The position numbers were made by a program, and so were the translations under genes. From Teichococcus deserti (GTDB lineage Bacteria > Pseudomonadota > Alphaproteobacteria > Acetobacterales > Acetobacteraceae): a DNA stretch of 64,000 nt. Of the stretch, positions 41,851-50,445 are shown one piece after another; the first letter of the stretch is position 1; each line of letters starts with the position of its first letter. Below the pieces are notes generated by a model. That model was given only the letters and a program-made list of their open reading frames with translations, did no database searches and was not told the origin of the DNA. The DNA lies in the NCBI RefSeq assembly GCF_001982615.1, contig NZ_MLCO01000090.1, positions 22,612-86,611 on the forward strand, in the 5' to 3' direction.

Positions 41851-44256
41851 ATGACGCCGCAGCACCGCCTCGCCCCTTCCCTCGGCATCCGATCCGCCGC
41901 CTTCGCGCTGCTGGCTTGCGGCGCCCTGCTGGCCGTCGAAGGCTGGAACACCTGGCGCGGCTACGAGATGCGGATCGCGGAGGTCACCTCCTCGACCGCC
42001 AGCATCACGCAGGGCCTGGTGCAGCACACCGAAGACCTGTTCGACCGGGCGGATCTGCTGCTGACCCAGCTGGCCGAGCGGATCGGCCAGGACGGCACGG
42101 CGCCCGCCGCCCTGGACCGGCTCAACGTGCTGCTGCGGCGCGAGGCCGAGCGCCCGCCCCCGGCACTGTCGTTCTTTGTCTACGACGCGCAGGGCCGGTG
42201 GCTGGCGAGCTCCCTGCCAGAGACGCCGCGCGACGCCAACAACGCCGACCGCGGCTATTTCCGGCACCACCGGGATCAGGCCGATGGCAGCCTGCTGGTC
42301 GGACCGCCGCTGCGCAGCCGCTCCCGCGGCAACTGGATCATCACCCTGTCGCGCCGGCTGCAGGATCCGGCCGGCAACTTCGCCGGCGTCGCCCTCGCCA
42401 CCATCGACGCGCGCTACTTCGCCGGCTTCTTCGCCAGCCACGATCTGGGCCGGGACGGGGCGGTGGCCATGTTCCGCGCCGACGGCGTGCTGCTGTCGCG
42501 CAACCCCTTTCTGGAGGAGCAGGTCGGCGCCGACCATTCGGCGCTGCCGCTGTTCCGCGACCAGCTGCCGCGCGCAGCGGCCGCCAGCGCCTGGATCACC
42601 TCGCCCTTCGACGGCGCGCAGCGGCTGAATTCCTATCGCCGGGCCAGCCGCTACCCGGTGGTCATCGCCGCCGCCATCAGCGAGCGCGAGGCGCTCCGCC
42701 CCTGGCGGCGCGACCTGGTCGTCAGGCTGGTGGCGGCCGCCCTGGTGATCCTGCTGCTCACCTCGGTCGGGCTGCGCCTGGCGGGCCAGGTGCACCGGCG
42801 GCACAAGACCGAGCAGGCGCTGGCCGAAAGCGAGGCGACCTTCCGCCTGCTGGCGGAGAATTCCAGCGACATGGTCTCCCGCCTCGGGCTGGACGGGCGG
42901 CGCACCTATGTCTCGCCTTCCGGCGAGCGGCTGATGGGCCGCAGCGCCGCGGATCTGGTCGGCCAGCCGGCCGATGGCTTCATCGACCCCGAGGACCTGC
43001 CGCCGGTGCGCTCGGCCATCGCCCGGCTGCGCGCCGGCGAGGCGGACGAGGCGACCGTCACCTACCGCATCCGCCGGCCCGACGGCACGCCGCTCTGGCT
43101 CGAGAGCGCGCTGCGGGTCACCCGCGACATCCAGACCGGCGAGGCGGATGGCGTGGTCGCCGTGTCGCGCGACGTCACCGAACGGCGCGAGCAGGAGCTT
43201 CGGCTGGCCGCGCTGGCGACGACGGACGGGCTGACCGGCCTGGCGAACCGCCGCGCCTTCGACGAGGCGCTGGCGCTGGAATGGCACCGCGCGGCGCGCG
43301 GAGGCCTGCCCCTGAGCCTGCTGCTGCTCGATGTCGACCGCTTCAAGAAATACAACGACCACTATGGCCACCAGGCCGGCGATGCCTGCCTGCAGCGCGT
43401 GGCCGAGGCCGTGCGGGACCGCGCGCGCCGCCTGGGCGACGTCGCTGCGCGCTATGGCGGCGAGGAGATGGCCCTCCTGTTGCCCGATACACCGGTGTCC
43501 GTCGCGGTCGAGATGGCGGAGAAGCTCCGCCTGTCGTTGCAGGAGCGAGCGCTGCCGCACGCCGACAACCCGCCTCATGCAGTGGTGACCGCCAGCATTG
43601 GCGTCGCCGGGATCATTCCCGAGATGCTGTCCAGTTTCGGCCCAGAGGCGCTGTTGGCTGCAGCCGACAGCGCCCTCTACTCGGCAAAGCACCAGGGACG
43701 GAACCAGGTCATGATGGCGCTGGAAATCCCGCCCGCGGCGCGCAGCGCCCTGCCCCCCAACAATGAAGCCGCCCGGCTCGAGGCGGTGCAGGGCTATGCC
43801 GCTGCGATCGCTGCCTCTCCCGGCGATCCGGAACTGCAGCGCATCACCCGGCTGGCCGCGCGGCTCTTCGGGGCGCCGATGGCTGCCCTGTCCCTGGTCG
43901 AGCGGGAACGGCAGATCTTCGTTGCGCGAAGCGGGCTTGAGGCGACCGAAACGCCGCGCGACGTCGCCTTCTGCGCCCATCTTGTCGCGCCCTCGGAAGA
44001 GATCCTGGTGGTGCCGGACGCTGCCGCGGATGCTCGCTTTGCGCAGAACCCGCTGGTTACAGGCGGGCTGGGCTTGCGCTTCTATGCGGGAGCTCCCCTG
44101 GTGGTGCCCGACACCGACCTGCATCTGGGCGCGCTCTGCGTTCTCGACCAGACCTCGCATGCCCCCCTGGATGAGCTACAGCAGGCCGTCCTGAAAGATC
44201 TGGCGGCCCTTGCTGTCGCCAGGATGACCCAGGTTCGACATGCATCTGCCGACTGA
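41851..44256 (+). CDS. Membrane diguanylate cyclase: dCache-like sensor, PAS, GGDEF, C-terminal GAF
   Basis: An 801-residue enzyme making cyclic di-GMP. TM1 at about residues 10-32; periplasmic sensor of about 250 residues with dCache features (FFVYDAQGRWLASS; DRGYFRHHRDQADGSLLVGP); TM2 near VRLVAAALVILLLTSVGLRL. Then a PAS domain (ESEATFRLLAENSSDMVSRL) and a GGDEF domain: TTDGLTGLANRRAFDEAL, LLLDVDRFKKYNDHYGH and the active site RYGGEEMALLLP (GGEEM, functional class). The last 160 residues are a GAF domain (LARLFGAPMAALSLVERER), which usually lies upstream, so its C-terminal placement is unusual. GCGAGGA precedes ATG 41851. Probably controls the sessile or motile switch, perhaps including exopolysaccharide. 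Confidence 0.92.
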   Translation: MTPQHRLAPSLGIRSAAFALLACGALLAVEGWNTWRGYEMRIAEVTSSTASITQGLVQHTEDLFDRADLLLTQLAERIGQDGTAPAALDRLNVLLRREAERPPPALSFFVYDAQGRWLASSLPETPRDANNADRGYFRHHRDQADGSLLVGPPLRSRSRGNWIITLSRRLQDPAGNFAGVALATIDARYFAGFFASHDLGRDGAVAMFRADGVLLSRNPFLEEQVGADHSALPLFRDQLPRAAAASAWITSPFDGAQRLNSYRRASRYPVVIAAAISEREALRPWRRDLVVRLVAAALVILLLTSVGLRLAGQVHRRHKTEQALAESEATFRLLAENSSDMVSRLGLDGRRTYVSPSGERLMGRSAADLVGQPADGFIDPEDLPPVRSAIARLRAGEADEATVTYRIRRPDGTPLWLESALRVTRDIQTGEADGVVAVSRDVTERREQELRLAALATTDGLTGLANRRAFDEALALEWHRAARGGLPLSLLLLDVDRFKKYNDHYGHQAGDACLQRVAEAVRDRARRLGDVAARYGGEEMALLLPDTPVSVAVEMAEKLRLSLQERALPHADNPPHAVVTASIGVAGIIPEMLSSFGPEALLAAADSALYSAKHQGRNQVMMALEIPPAARSALPPNNEAARLEAVQGYAAAIAASPGDPELQRITRLAARLFGAPMAALSLVERERQIFVARSGLEATETPRDVAFCAHLVAPSEEILVVPDAAADARFAQNPLVTGGLGLRFYAGAPLVVPDTDLHLGALCVLDQTSHAPLDELQQAVLKDLAALAVARMTQVRHASAD

Positions 44257-44289
44257 CGATGCGACAACGGCGGCGACGACCGTTTGCGG

Positions 44290-44577
44290 CTGAACCAGGC
44301 TTAGAATGCCTTGGATCTTCTTCAGCGCGATGTCCGGCCGCTTGTCGACCAGATCCAGGATCAGCCCGGCACCGGATCGCGCCTGAGGCGCTCACCCCGA
44401 AGCGCGCCGCCGCCCGGCAGGAGAAGCCCGCCGCCACGGCCGCCACCATGCGGCCGCGCAGATCCACCGGAAGCGCCTGCGACATCCTGACCACCGTCGC
44501 CGTCACCATGGCCAGTGAATCAGCTTCGAGCCGGGCACGGGATCACAAGCGATTCGGACAGCCCGGACACCGCTCTA
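44290..44577 (-). pseudogene. IS630-family scar
   Basis: The minus-strand fragment reads SQALPVDLRGRMVAAVAAGF and ARFGVSASGAIR, the same N-terminal HTH as the 28987 element. It skips an internal stretch and ends at about 44295. Its outer end, near CTAGAGCGGTGTCCGGGCTG on the minus strand, matches that at 28915. The scar touches the 3' end of the AI-2E permease gene. Confidence 0.75.
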
Positions 44578-45633
44578 GCGGCGGATCGGTCCCGCCTCCG
44601 CCATGCCGCCGGGATTCGACCAGCCGCCCCAATGCGCCGTGCGCGGATGCAGCCGCAGCGCCTGGGTGGCAGCGGCGGCCAGCGGCACGCCGATGAAGGC
44701 GCCGGCCGGACCCCAGAGCAGGCTCCAGAACAGCACGGCCAACAGCACGAGCAGCGGCGGCATCGACAGGCTGGCCCCGGCCAGGCTGGGCTCCAGCCCG
44801 TTGCCGATCGCCATCTGCGCCGCCACCATCGCCGCCATGGCCCCGGCCGCGGCCAGGCTGGAATCCAGATGCACCAGCGCCAGCAGGCAGGGCAGTAGCG
44901 TCGCGACCAGCGGCCCGATGAAGGGAAGGTAGTTCAGCACGAAGGCCAGCACGCCCCATTCCGCTGCCAGCGGCAGGGCGAAGAGCCAGGCGATGGCATA
45001 GACGCACAGGCCGGTCGCCAAGCTCATCGCCGTGCGCAGCAGCAGGTAGCGCCGGTAATGCCGCGACAGCGCTTGCCCGTAGGCCAGCAGCCGGGCCGCG
45101 CTGCCGTCCGGCCCGGCGCTGCGCAGCCGGACGGTCAGCGGCGTTACCTCCACCAGGCCGAAGCCGACGAAGAGCAGCATCAGCAGGCAGAAAGTCGCGA
45201 GCCCCTGCAGCGAAGCCGCCAGCCCGCGCGCCAGCCCCAGCAGCAGGCCGAGATCGAGCGGAGCGGCGAACATGCCTGCCGCCTGCAGATCCTCCGCCGC
45301 CAGCAGGTCGAGAATCTCCTGGTAACGCCGCAGGATGGTGCCGCTGTTCTCCACCAGCCATTGCCCGGCGCGGCCGATCGCCCAGGCCGCCATCGCGGCA
45401 TAGGCGCCGACCACGGCGATGATCGCCAGCACCGCCAGCGCCAGGGCCAGCGACCGCGGCAGCCAGGCCTCCAGCCGTCTCTGCCAGGGCGCGACGACGG
45501 CGATGATGAACAGGGCGCAGGCGAGCGGGGCGAAGAGGGCGGCGGCGGCCCAGAGCCCGCCCAGCACCACCACCAGCGCCGCCAGGGCGAGGAGATAGCT
45601 GCCGGCCTGCTGCATGCCGCCCTCCGTCCGCAT
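44575..45633 (-). CDS. AI-2E-family (PerM/YdiK-like) membrane permease
   Basis: A 352-residue protein with about 8 membrane segments in the AI-2E transporter order: an N-terminal pair (LLALAALVVVLGGLWAAAAL; CALFIIAVVAPW), a central soluble helical region (ILRRYQEILDLLAAEDLQAA) and a C-terminal block with VLNYLPFIGPLVATLLP and WGPAGAFIGVPLAAAATQAL, the family signature. Family roles vary (AI-2 export, Na+/H+ antiport). The final residues (MAEAGPIRR) run into the IS630 scar, so the native C-terminus may have been replaced. Confidence 0.85.
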   Translation of the reverse strand: MRTEGGMQQAGSYLLALAALVVVLGGLWAAAALFAPLACALFIIAVVAPWQRRLEAWLPRSLALALAVLAIIAVVGAYAAMAAWAIGRAGQWLVENSGTILRRYQEILDLLAAEDLQAAGMFAAPLDLGLLLGLARGLAASLQGLATFCLLMLLFVGFGLVEVTPLTVRLRSAGPDGSAARLLAYGQALSRHYRRYLLLRTAMSLATGLCVYAIAWLFALPLAAEWGVLAFVLNYLPFIGPLVATLLPCLLALVHLDSSLAAAGAMAAMVAAQMAIGNGLEPSLAGASLSMPPLLVLLAVLFWSLLWGPAGAFIGVPLAAAATQALRLHPRTAHWGGWSNPGGMAEAGPIRR

Positions 45634-45838
45634 CGCTGCGCCAGCGTAGCTGGCAGCCGCGGCGGCAGGCGCGGCTTTCGCGCGGTGGCACCGGTCAAGT
45701 TCGCGTGGTTTTCAGCCTCTATGGTGGTGCGACTCTGCTTCGGCCTTGTCAGCAGGGATGCGTTCTGGTCGGGTTCGCAACGAACTATCGTTCGCCCTGA
45801 TCCGGCACCGTCGATCCGGGATGCAGAGGGAAGGCAGG

Positions 45839-46924
45839 ATGCCCAGCCATGCAGCCCTGAAACCGCGATGCCGCCCGTCCGCGGCCATTCTCCTCCTGCT
45901 CGTGGCTCTGGCCGGCTGCGACGATCCGCCGCCCGAGACGCCGCCGATCCGCCCGGTGCGCGTGGTCACCGCCGAGCGCGGCCCGGCCGAGGCGCCCTTC
46001 AGCCTCGCCGGCCAGGTCCAGGCGCAGGACGAGGTGGCGCTGGCCTTCCGCCATGACGGGCGCCTGGCCGAGCGCGCCGTCGAGATCGGCCAGCGCGTCG
46101 CCGCCGGCCAGGTCGTCGCCCGGCTGGAGCCGCAGAACGAGCGCAACGCGCTGCAGGCCGCCCGCGCCCGCGCCGTCGCCGCCGCCGCCGCGCTGACCCA
46201 GGCGCGCGGCGCCTATGGCCGGCAGAGCAGCTTGCTGGCCAGCGGCTTCACCACCCGCGCGCAATACGAGCAGGCCGAGCAGGCGCTGGCCACCGCGCAG
46301 TCGCAGCAGGACGCCGCCGCCGCCGAGCTGCGCATCGCCGAGGACCGGCTGGACGACACGGAGCTGCGCGCCGACGCGCCCGGCCTGGTGGTCGCCCGCG
46401 GCGCCGAGGTGGGCGAGGTGGTGCGCGCCGGCCAGCCGGTGCTGCAGATCGCCCGCCAGGACGGGCGCGACGCCGTCTTCGACGTGCCGGCGGCGCTGCT
46501 GCGCCGCGCCAGCATCGAGCTCGAGGTCAGCGTCGCCCTGGCCGACGATCCTGGCGTGCAGGCCTCGGGCCGGGTGCGGGAGGTGGCGCCGCAGGCCGAT
46601 GCGGCGACCGGCACCTTCCGGGTGCGCGTCGGCCTGACCGCGCCGCCGCCGGCGATGCGGCTGGGCGCCGCGGTGATCGGCCGGGTGACGCTGCCCGGCG
46701 AGGCGGCGATCAAGCTGCCGGCCAGCGCCCTGGTCGCCCGCGACGGCCAGGCGGCGGTCTGGGTGGTCGACCCCGCCAGCGGCGCCGTCGCGCTGCGCGG
46801 CGTCGAGGTGGCCCGCCACACCGCCGCCGCCGTGGTCATCGCCGCCGGCCTGCAGGGCGGCGAGACCGTCGTCGCCGCCGGCGCCCAGGCGCTGCATCCC
46901 GGCCAGCGGGTGCGCCTGCCGTGA
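45839..46924 (+). CDS. RND efflux periplasmic adaptor (membrane fusion protein), lipoprotein
   Basis: A 361-residue adaptor that links an RND pump to an outer-membrane channel. Signal with lipobox, ILLLLVALAGC, then RPVRVVTAERG. The lipoyl half-motifs are EVALAFRHDGRLAERAVEIG and LRADAPGLVVARGAEVGEVV, flanking a helical hairpin (AQYEQAEQALATAQSQQDAA). The beta-barrel and proximal domain end with GLQGGETVVAAGAQALHPG. ATG 45839 is chosen because GGGAAGG lies upstream and it gives a proper signal peptide. The stop overlaps the pump gene (GTGA). No outer-membrane factor gene is adjacent. Confidence 0.9.
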   Translation: MPSHAALKPRCRPSAAILLLLVALAGCDDPPPETPPIRPVRVVTAERGPAEAPFSLAGQVQAQDEVALAFRHDGRLAERAVEIGQRVAAGQVVARLEPQNERNALQAARARAVAAAAALTQARGAYGRQSSLLASGFTTRAQYEQAEQALATAQSQQDAAAAELRIAEDRLDDTELRADAPGLVVARGAEVGEVVRAGQPVLQIARQDGRDAVFDVPAALLRRASIELEVSVALADDPGVQASGRVREVAPQADAATGTFRVRVGLTAPPPAMRLGAAVIGRVTLPGEAAIKLPASALVARDGQAAVWVVDPASGAVALRGVEVARHTAAAVVIAAGLQGGETVVAAGAQALHPGQRVRLP

Positions 46925-49900
46925 GCAGCAGCAATCTTTCCGCCTGGGCGCTGCGCCACCGCCCGCTGGTGGTCTATCTGATGCTGGTCGTGCTGCTGGG
47001 CGGGCTCTGGTCCTATGGCCGGCTGGGCCGCGCCGAGGACCCGGTCTTCACCGTCAAGACCATGCTGGTGCAGGCCGGCTGGCCCGGCGCCACGCTGGAC
47101 GAGACCGAGGCGCAGCTGACCGACCGGCTGGAGCGTGCGCTGCAGGAGGTGCCGCGGCTGGACCAGCTGCGCTCGGTGACGCGGCCGGGCAGCACCATCA
47201 TCCAGGTGCAGCTGACCGGCGAGACGCCCGCCGCCGAGGTCGCCGACCTCTGGTACCAGGTGCGCAAGAAGGTGGGCGACATCCGCGCCACCCTGCCGCA
47301 GGGCGCGACCGGCCCTTTCTTCAACGACGAGTTCGGCACCACCTTCGGCATCGTCTATGCCTTCACCGCCGACGGCTTCAGCCCGCGCGAGCTGCGCGAC
47401 CAGGTGGAGGATATCCGCAGCCGCCTGCTGGGGCTGCCCGAGGTGCAGCGCATCGACATCCTCGGCGCCCAGGACGAGCGCATCCATGTCGAATTCTCGG
47501 CGCGGCGGCTGGCGGCGCTGGGGCTGAGCCCGGCGACCCTGGTCGAGGCGCTGCGGGCGCAGAACGCCGTGCTGCCCAGCGGCCGCGTCGTCACCGGCGA
47601 GGAGGTGATCACGCTGCAGGTCAGCGGCGCCTTCCGCGACGAGGCGGCGCTGGCGGAGGCGAGCTTTTCAGCCAATGGCCGGCTGTTCCGGCTGGCCGAT
47701 GTGGCGACCGTGCGGCGCGGCCTGGCCGATCCGCCGCAGCCGATGATGCGCTATCGCGGCGAGCCAGCGCTCGGCCTCGCCATCGCCATGCGCGACGGCG
47801 GCGACATCATCGCCCTCGGCCAGACGCTGCGGCGCGCCATGGCGGCGATCACCGCGGAGCTGCCGCTCGGCATCGAGCCGCATCTGGTGGCCGACCAGGC
47901 GGCGACGGTGGACCGGGCGGTGGGCGACTTCCTGCGCTCGCTGGCCGAGGCGGTCGCCATCGTGCTCGGCGTCAGCTTCCTGGCGCTGGGCTGGCGGGCG
48001 GGGATGGTGGTGGCGCTGGCCATCCCGCTGACGCTGGCCATGGTCTTCCCGCTGATGCTCTGGGGCGGCATCGACCTGCAGCGGGTCTCGCTCGGCGCGC
48101 TGATCATCGCGCTCGGCCTGCTGGTCGACGACGCCACCACCACGGTCGACGTCATGGTCACGCGGCTGGCCGCCGGCGACGACCGCTTCCGCGCAGCGAG
48201 CTTCGCCTATGACAGCCTGGCCTTCCCGATGCTGACCGGCACGCTGGTCACCTGGGCCGGCTTCCTGCCGATCGGCTTCGCCCGCAGCAGCGCCGGCGAA
48301 TACACCTTTTCCCTTTTCGCCGTGGTGGGGATGGCGCTGGTCACCTCCTGGCTGGTCGCCGTGCTGTTCACCCCGGTGCAGGGCGTGGCGCTGCTGCGGC
48401 CGCCGCCGCCGGGCGCGGCGAAAGGCCCGGGCGCCGGGATGCGGCTGTACCAGCGGCTGCTGCGCCTGGCGCTGCGCCGGCGGCTGGCCACCATCGCGCT
48501 GACCCTCGGCCTGTTCGCAGCCTCGCTCGCCGGCTTCCGCCTGCTGGGCCAGGAGTTCTTCCCCGCCTCCGACCGGCCGGAGATCGTTGTCGACCTGCGG
48601 GCGCGGCAGAACGCCTCGATCCTGCAATCGGCGTCGCTGTCGGCCCGGCTCGACGCGCTGCTGCAGGACGATGCCGATGTCGCGCATTGGACCAGCCATG
48701 TCGGCCAGGGCTCGCCGCGCTTCTACCTGCCGCTGAACGTGCCGATGACGAGCGACGCCATCGCCCAGACCATCATCGTGGCGCGCGACTTCGCTGGCCG
48801 CGAGCGGCTGCGGCACCGGCTGGAGCGGCAGCTGGAAGACACCATCCCGGAGGCGGTGTCGCAGGTCTATCCGCTGGCGCTCGGCCCCTCCACCGACTGG
48901 CCGCTGCAATACCGGGTCAGCGGCCCGGCGCGCGACGTCGTGCGGGCGCAGGCGATGCGCCTGGCCACGGCGATCGGCGAGGAGCCGCAGGCGCGGCAGG
49001 TCAACTTCGACTGGATGGAGCCGGCGCGGCTGGTGCGGCTGGAGGTCGACCAGGAGCAGGCGCGCCGCGCCGGGCTGACCTCGCAGCAGCTGGGCGCCTT
49101 CCTGGACGGCGTGCTGGCCGGGACCGTGGTCACCCAGATCCGCGACGGCCGCTACCTGATCGAGGTGGTGACGCGGGCCGAGGCGGCGGAGCGGCTGTCG
49201 CTGGACAGCCTGGCCTCGCTTCAGCTGCCGCTGCCGGGCGGCGCCAGCCTGCCGCTGGGCCAGGTCGCGCGGCTGGACTACCTGCAGGACGATCCGGTGG
49301 TCTGGCGCCGCGACCGGCAGCCCACCATCACCGTCCTGGCCAGCCTGCCGCCGGGCGTGCTGCCCAGCGCCGTGCATGCGGCGCTGCAGCCGCGGCTGGA
49401 GGCCTTCGCCGCCGGGCTGCCGCCGGGATACCGGCTGGAGACCGGCGGCGTGGTCGAGGAGAGCGCGCGCTCCAGCGCCTCGGTGCTGGCGGTGGTGCCG
49501 GCGATGCTGCTGGTGGTGGTCACCGTGCTGATGCTGCAGCTGCAGAGCTTCCAGCGGCTGTTCCTGGTGCTGAGCGTCGCGCCGCTCGGGCTGATCGGCA
49601 TCGTCGCCGGGCTGCTGCTGTCGGGACGGCCGCTGGGCTTCGTCGCCATCCTGGGCATCCTGTCGCTGATCGGCATGATCGCGCGCAACGCCGTCATCCT
49701 GATCGACCAGATCGAGACCGAGCGCGCTGGCGGCACCCCGGGCCCCGAGGCGATCCTGGCCGCCGCCAGCAGCCGCTTCCGCCCGATCATGCTGAGCGCG
49801 GCAGCGACCGTGCTGGGGATGATCCCGATCGCCTTCACCCCCTTCTGGGGGCCGATGGCCTTCGCCATCATGGGCGGGCTGGCGGTGGCGACCCTGCTGA

Positions 49901-49962
49901 CCCTGCTGTTCCTGCCGGCGCTCTATGCCGCCTGGTTCCGCATCCAGGCCGATCAGGCCTGA
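46921..49962 (+). CDS. RND-family efflux pump permease
   Basis: A 1013-residue AcrB/MdtB-like transporter with 12 membrane segments in two halves. Landmarks: N-terminal RHRPLVVYLMLVVLLGGLWS; porter domains from VQAGWPGATLDETEAQLTDR; TM4 region with LIIALGLLVDDATTTVDVMV (proton-relay Asp pair); the second half from LALRRRLATIALTLGLFAAS and FVAILGILSLIGMIARNAVI. The sequence is closer to the single-component HAE1/MdtB-like group with VTRPGSTIIQVQL features. GTG 46921 overlaps the adaptor stop. The 3' end overlaps the convergent YqhA gene by 10 bases. Confidence 0.93.
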   Translation: MSSSNLSAWALRHRPLVVYLMLVVLLGGLWSYGRLGRAEDPVFTVKTMLVQAGWPGATLDETEAQLTDRLERALQEVPRLDQLRSVTRPGSTIIQVQLTGETPAAEVADLWYQVRKKVGDIRATLPQGATGPFFNDEFGTTFGIVYAFTADGFSPRELRDQVEDIRSRLLGLPEVQRIDILGAQDERIHVEFSARRLAALGLSPATLVEALRAQNAVLPSGRVVTGEEVITLQVSGAFRDEAALAEASFSANGRLFRLADVATVRRGLADPPQPMMRYRGEPALGLAIAMRDGGDIIALGQTLRRAMAAITAELPLGIEPHLVADQAATVDRAVGDFLRSLAEAVAIVLGVSFLALGWRAGMVVALAIPLTLAMVFPLMLWGGIDLQRVSLGALIIALGLLVDDATTTVDVMVTRLAAGDDRFRAASFAYDSLAFPMLTGTLVTWAGFLPIGFARSSAGEYTFSLFAVVGMALVTSWLVAVLFTPVQGVALLRPPPPGAAKGPGAGMRLYQRLLRLALRRRLATIALTLGLFAASLAGFRLLGQEFFPASDRPEIVVDLRARQNASILQSASLSARLDALLQDDADVAHWTSHVGQGSPRFYLPLNVPMTSDAIAQTIIVARDFAGRERLRHRLERQLEDTIPEAVSQVYPLALGPSTDWPLQYRVSGPARDVVRAQAMRLATAIGEEPQARQVNFDWMEPARLVRLEVDQEQARRAGLTSQQLGAFLDGVLAGTVVTQIRDGRYLIEVVTRAEAAERLSLDSLASLQLPLPGGASLPLGQVARLDYLQDDPVVWRRDRQPTITVLASLPPGVLPSAVHAALQPRLEAFAAGLPPGYRLETGGVVEESARSSASVLAVVPAMLLVVVTVLMLQLQSFQRLFLVLSVAPLGLIGIVAGLLLSGRPLGFVAILGILSLIGMIARNAVILIDQIETERAGGTPGPEAILAAASSRFRPIMLSAAATVLGMIPIAFTPFWGPMAFAIMGGLAVATLLTLLFLPALYAAWFRIQADQA

Positions 49963-50438
49963 TCCGAGGGCGGCGGCGAGCGGCCCTTGCTCAGGAACAT
50001 CACCAGGGCGGCGATGACCAGGGCGCAGGCGGCGCCGAAGGCGGTGATGCCGGCGCCGCCTTCCCAGGCCACGGCCTCGCCCAGGAACAGCACGGCCAGC
50101 ACGGCGATCACCACGCTGACCAGGTTTTCCTTCAATTCCTCCAGGCTGCGCAGCCGCAGCCAGGAGGGCAGCACCAGCTTGTCGTCGATGAACAGCGAAT
50201 AGAGGCCGATGCTGATGATATAGGCGGCGATGGCGATCAGGAAGATGTCGACGGATTCGACGACATGCACGGCGAAGACCTTGGCCGCCTTGGGCGACAG
50301 GTCGGGCTGCCGCAGCAGTCGGACGATCGACAGGGTGACCACCGCCCCCTGGTAGAAGATCAGCACGAAGGAGCAGGCCAGCGTCACCACGAAGGGGATC
50401 ACCATGATCAGCCGGCTGACGATCAGAAGCTGCTTCAT
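49953..50438 (-). CDS. YqhA/UPF0114-family membrane protein
   Basis: A 161-residue inner-membrane protein with four predicted segments. MVIPFVVTLACSFVLIFYQG begins the first, FAVHVVESVDIFLIAIAAYI the second, and LRSLEELKENLVSVVIAVLA is the conserved family block. Function of the family is not settled. It lies 7 bases downstream of the 51831 antiporter gene on the same strand and may share its transcript. Confidence 0.85.
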   Translation of the reverse strand: MKQLLIVSRLIMVIPFVVTLACSFVLIFYQGAVVTLSIVRLLRQPDLSPKAAKVFAVHVVESVDIFLIAIAAYIISIGLYSLFIDDKLVLPSWLRLRSLEELKENLVSVVIAVLAVLFLGEAVAWEGGAGITAFGAACALVIAALVMFLSKGRSPPPSDQA

Positions 50439-50445
50439 GCGCCCC

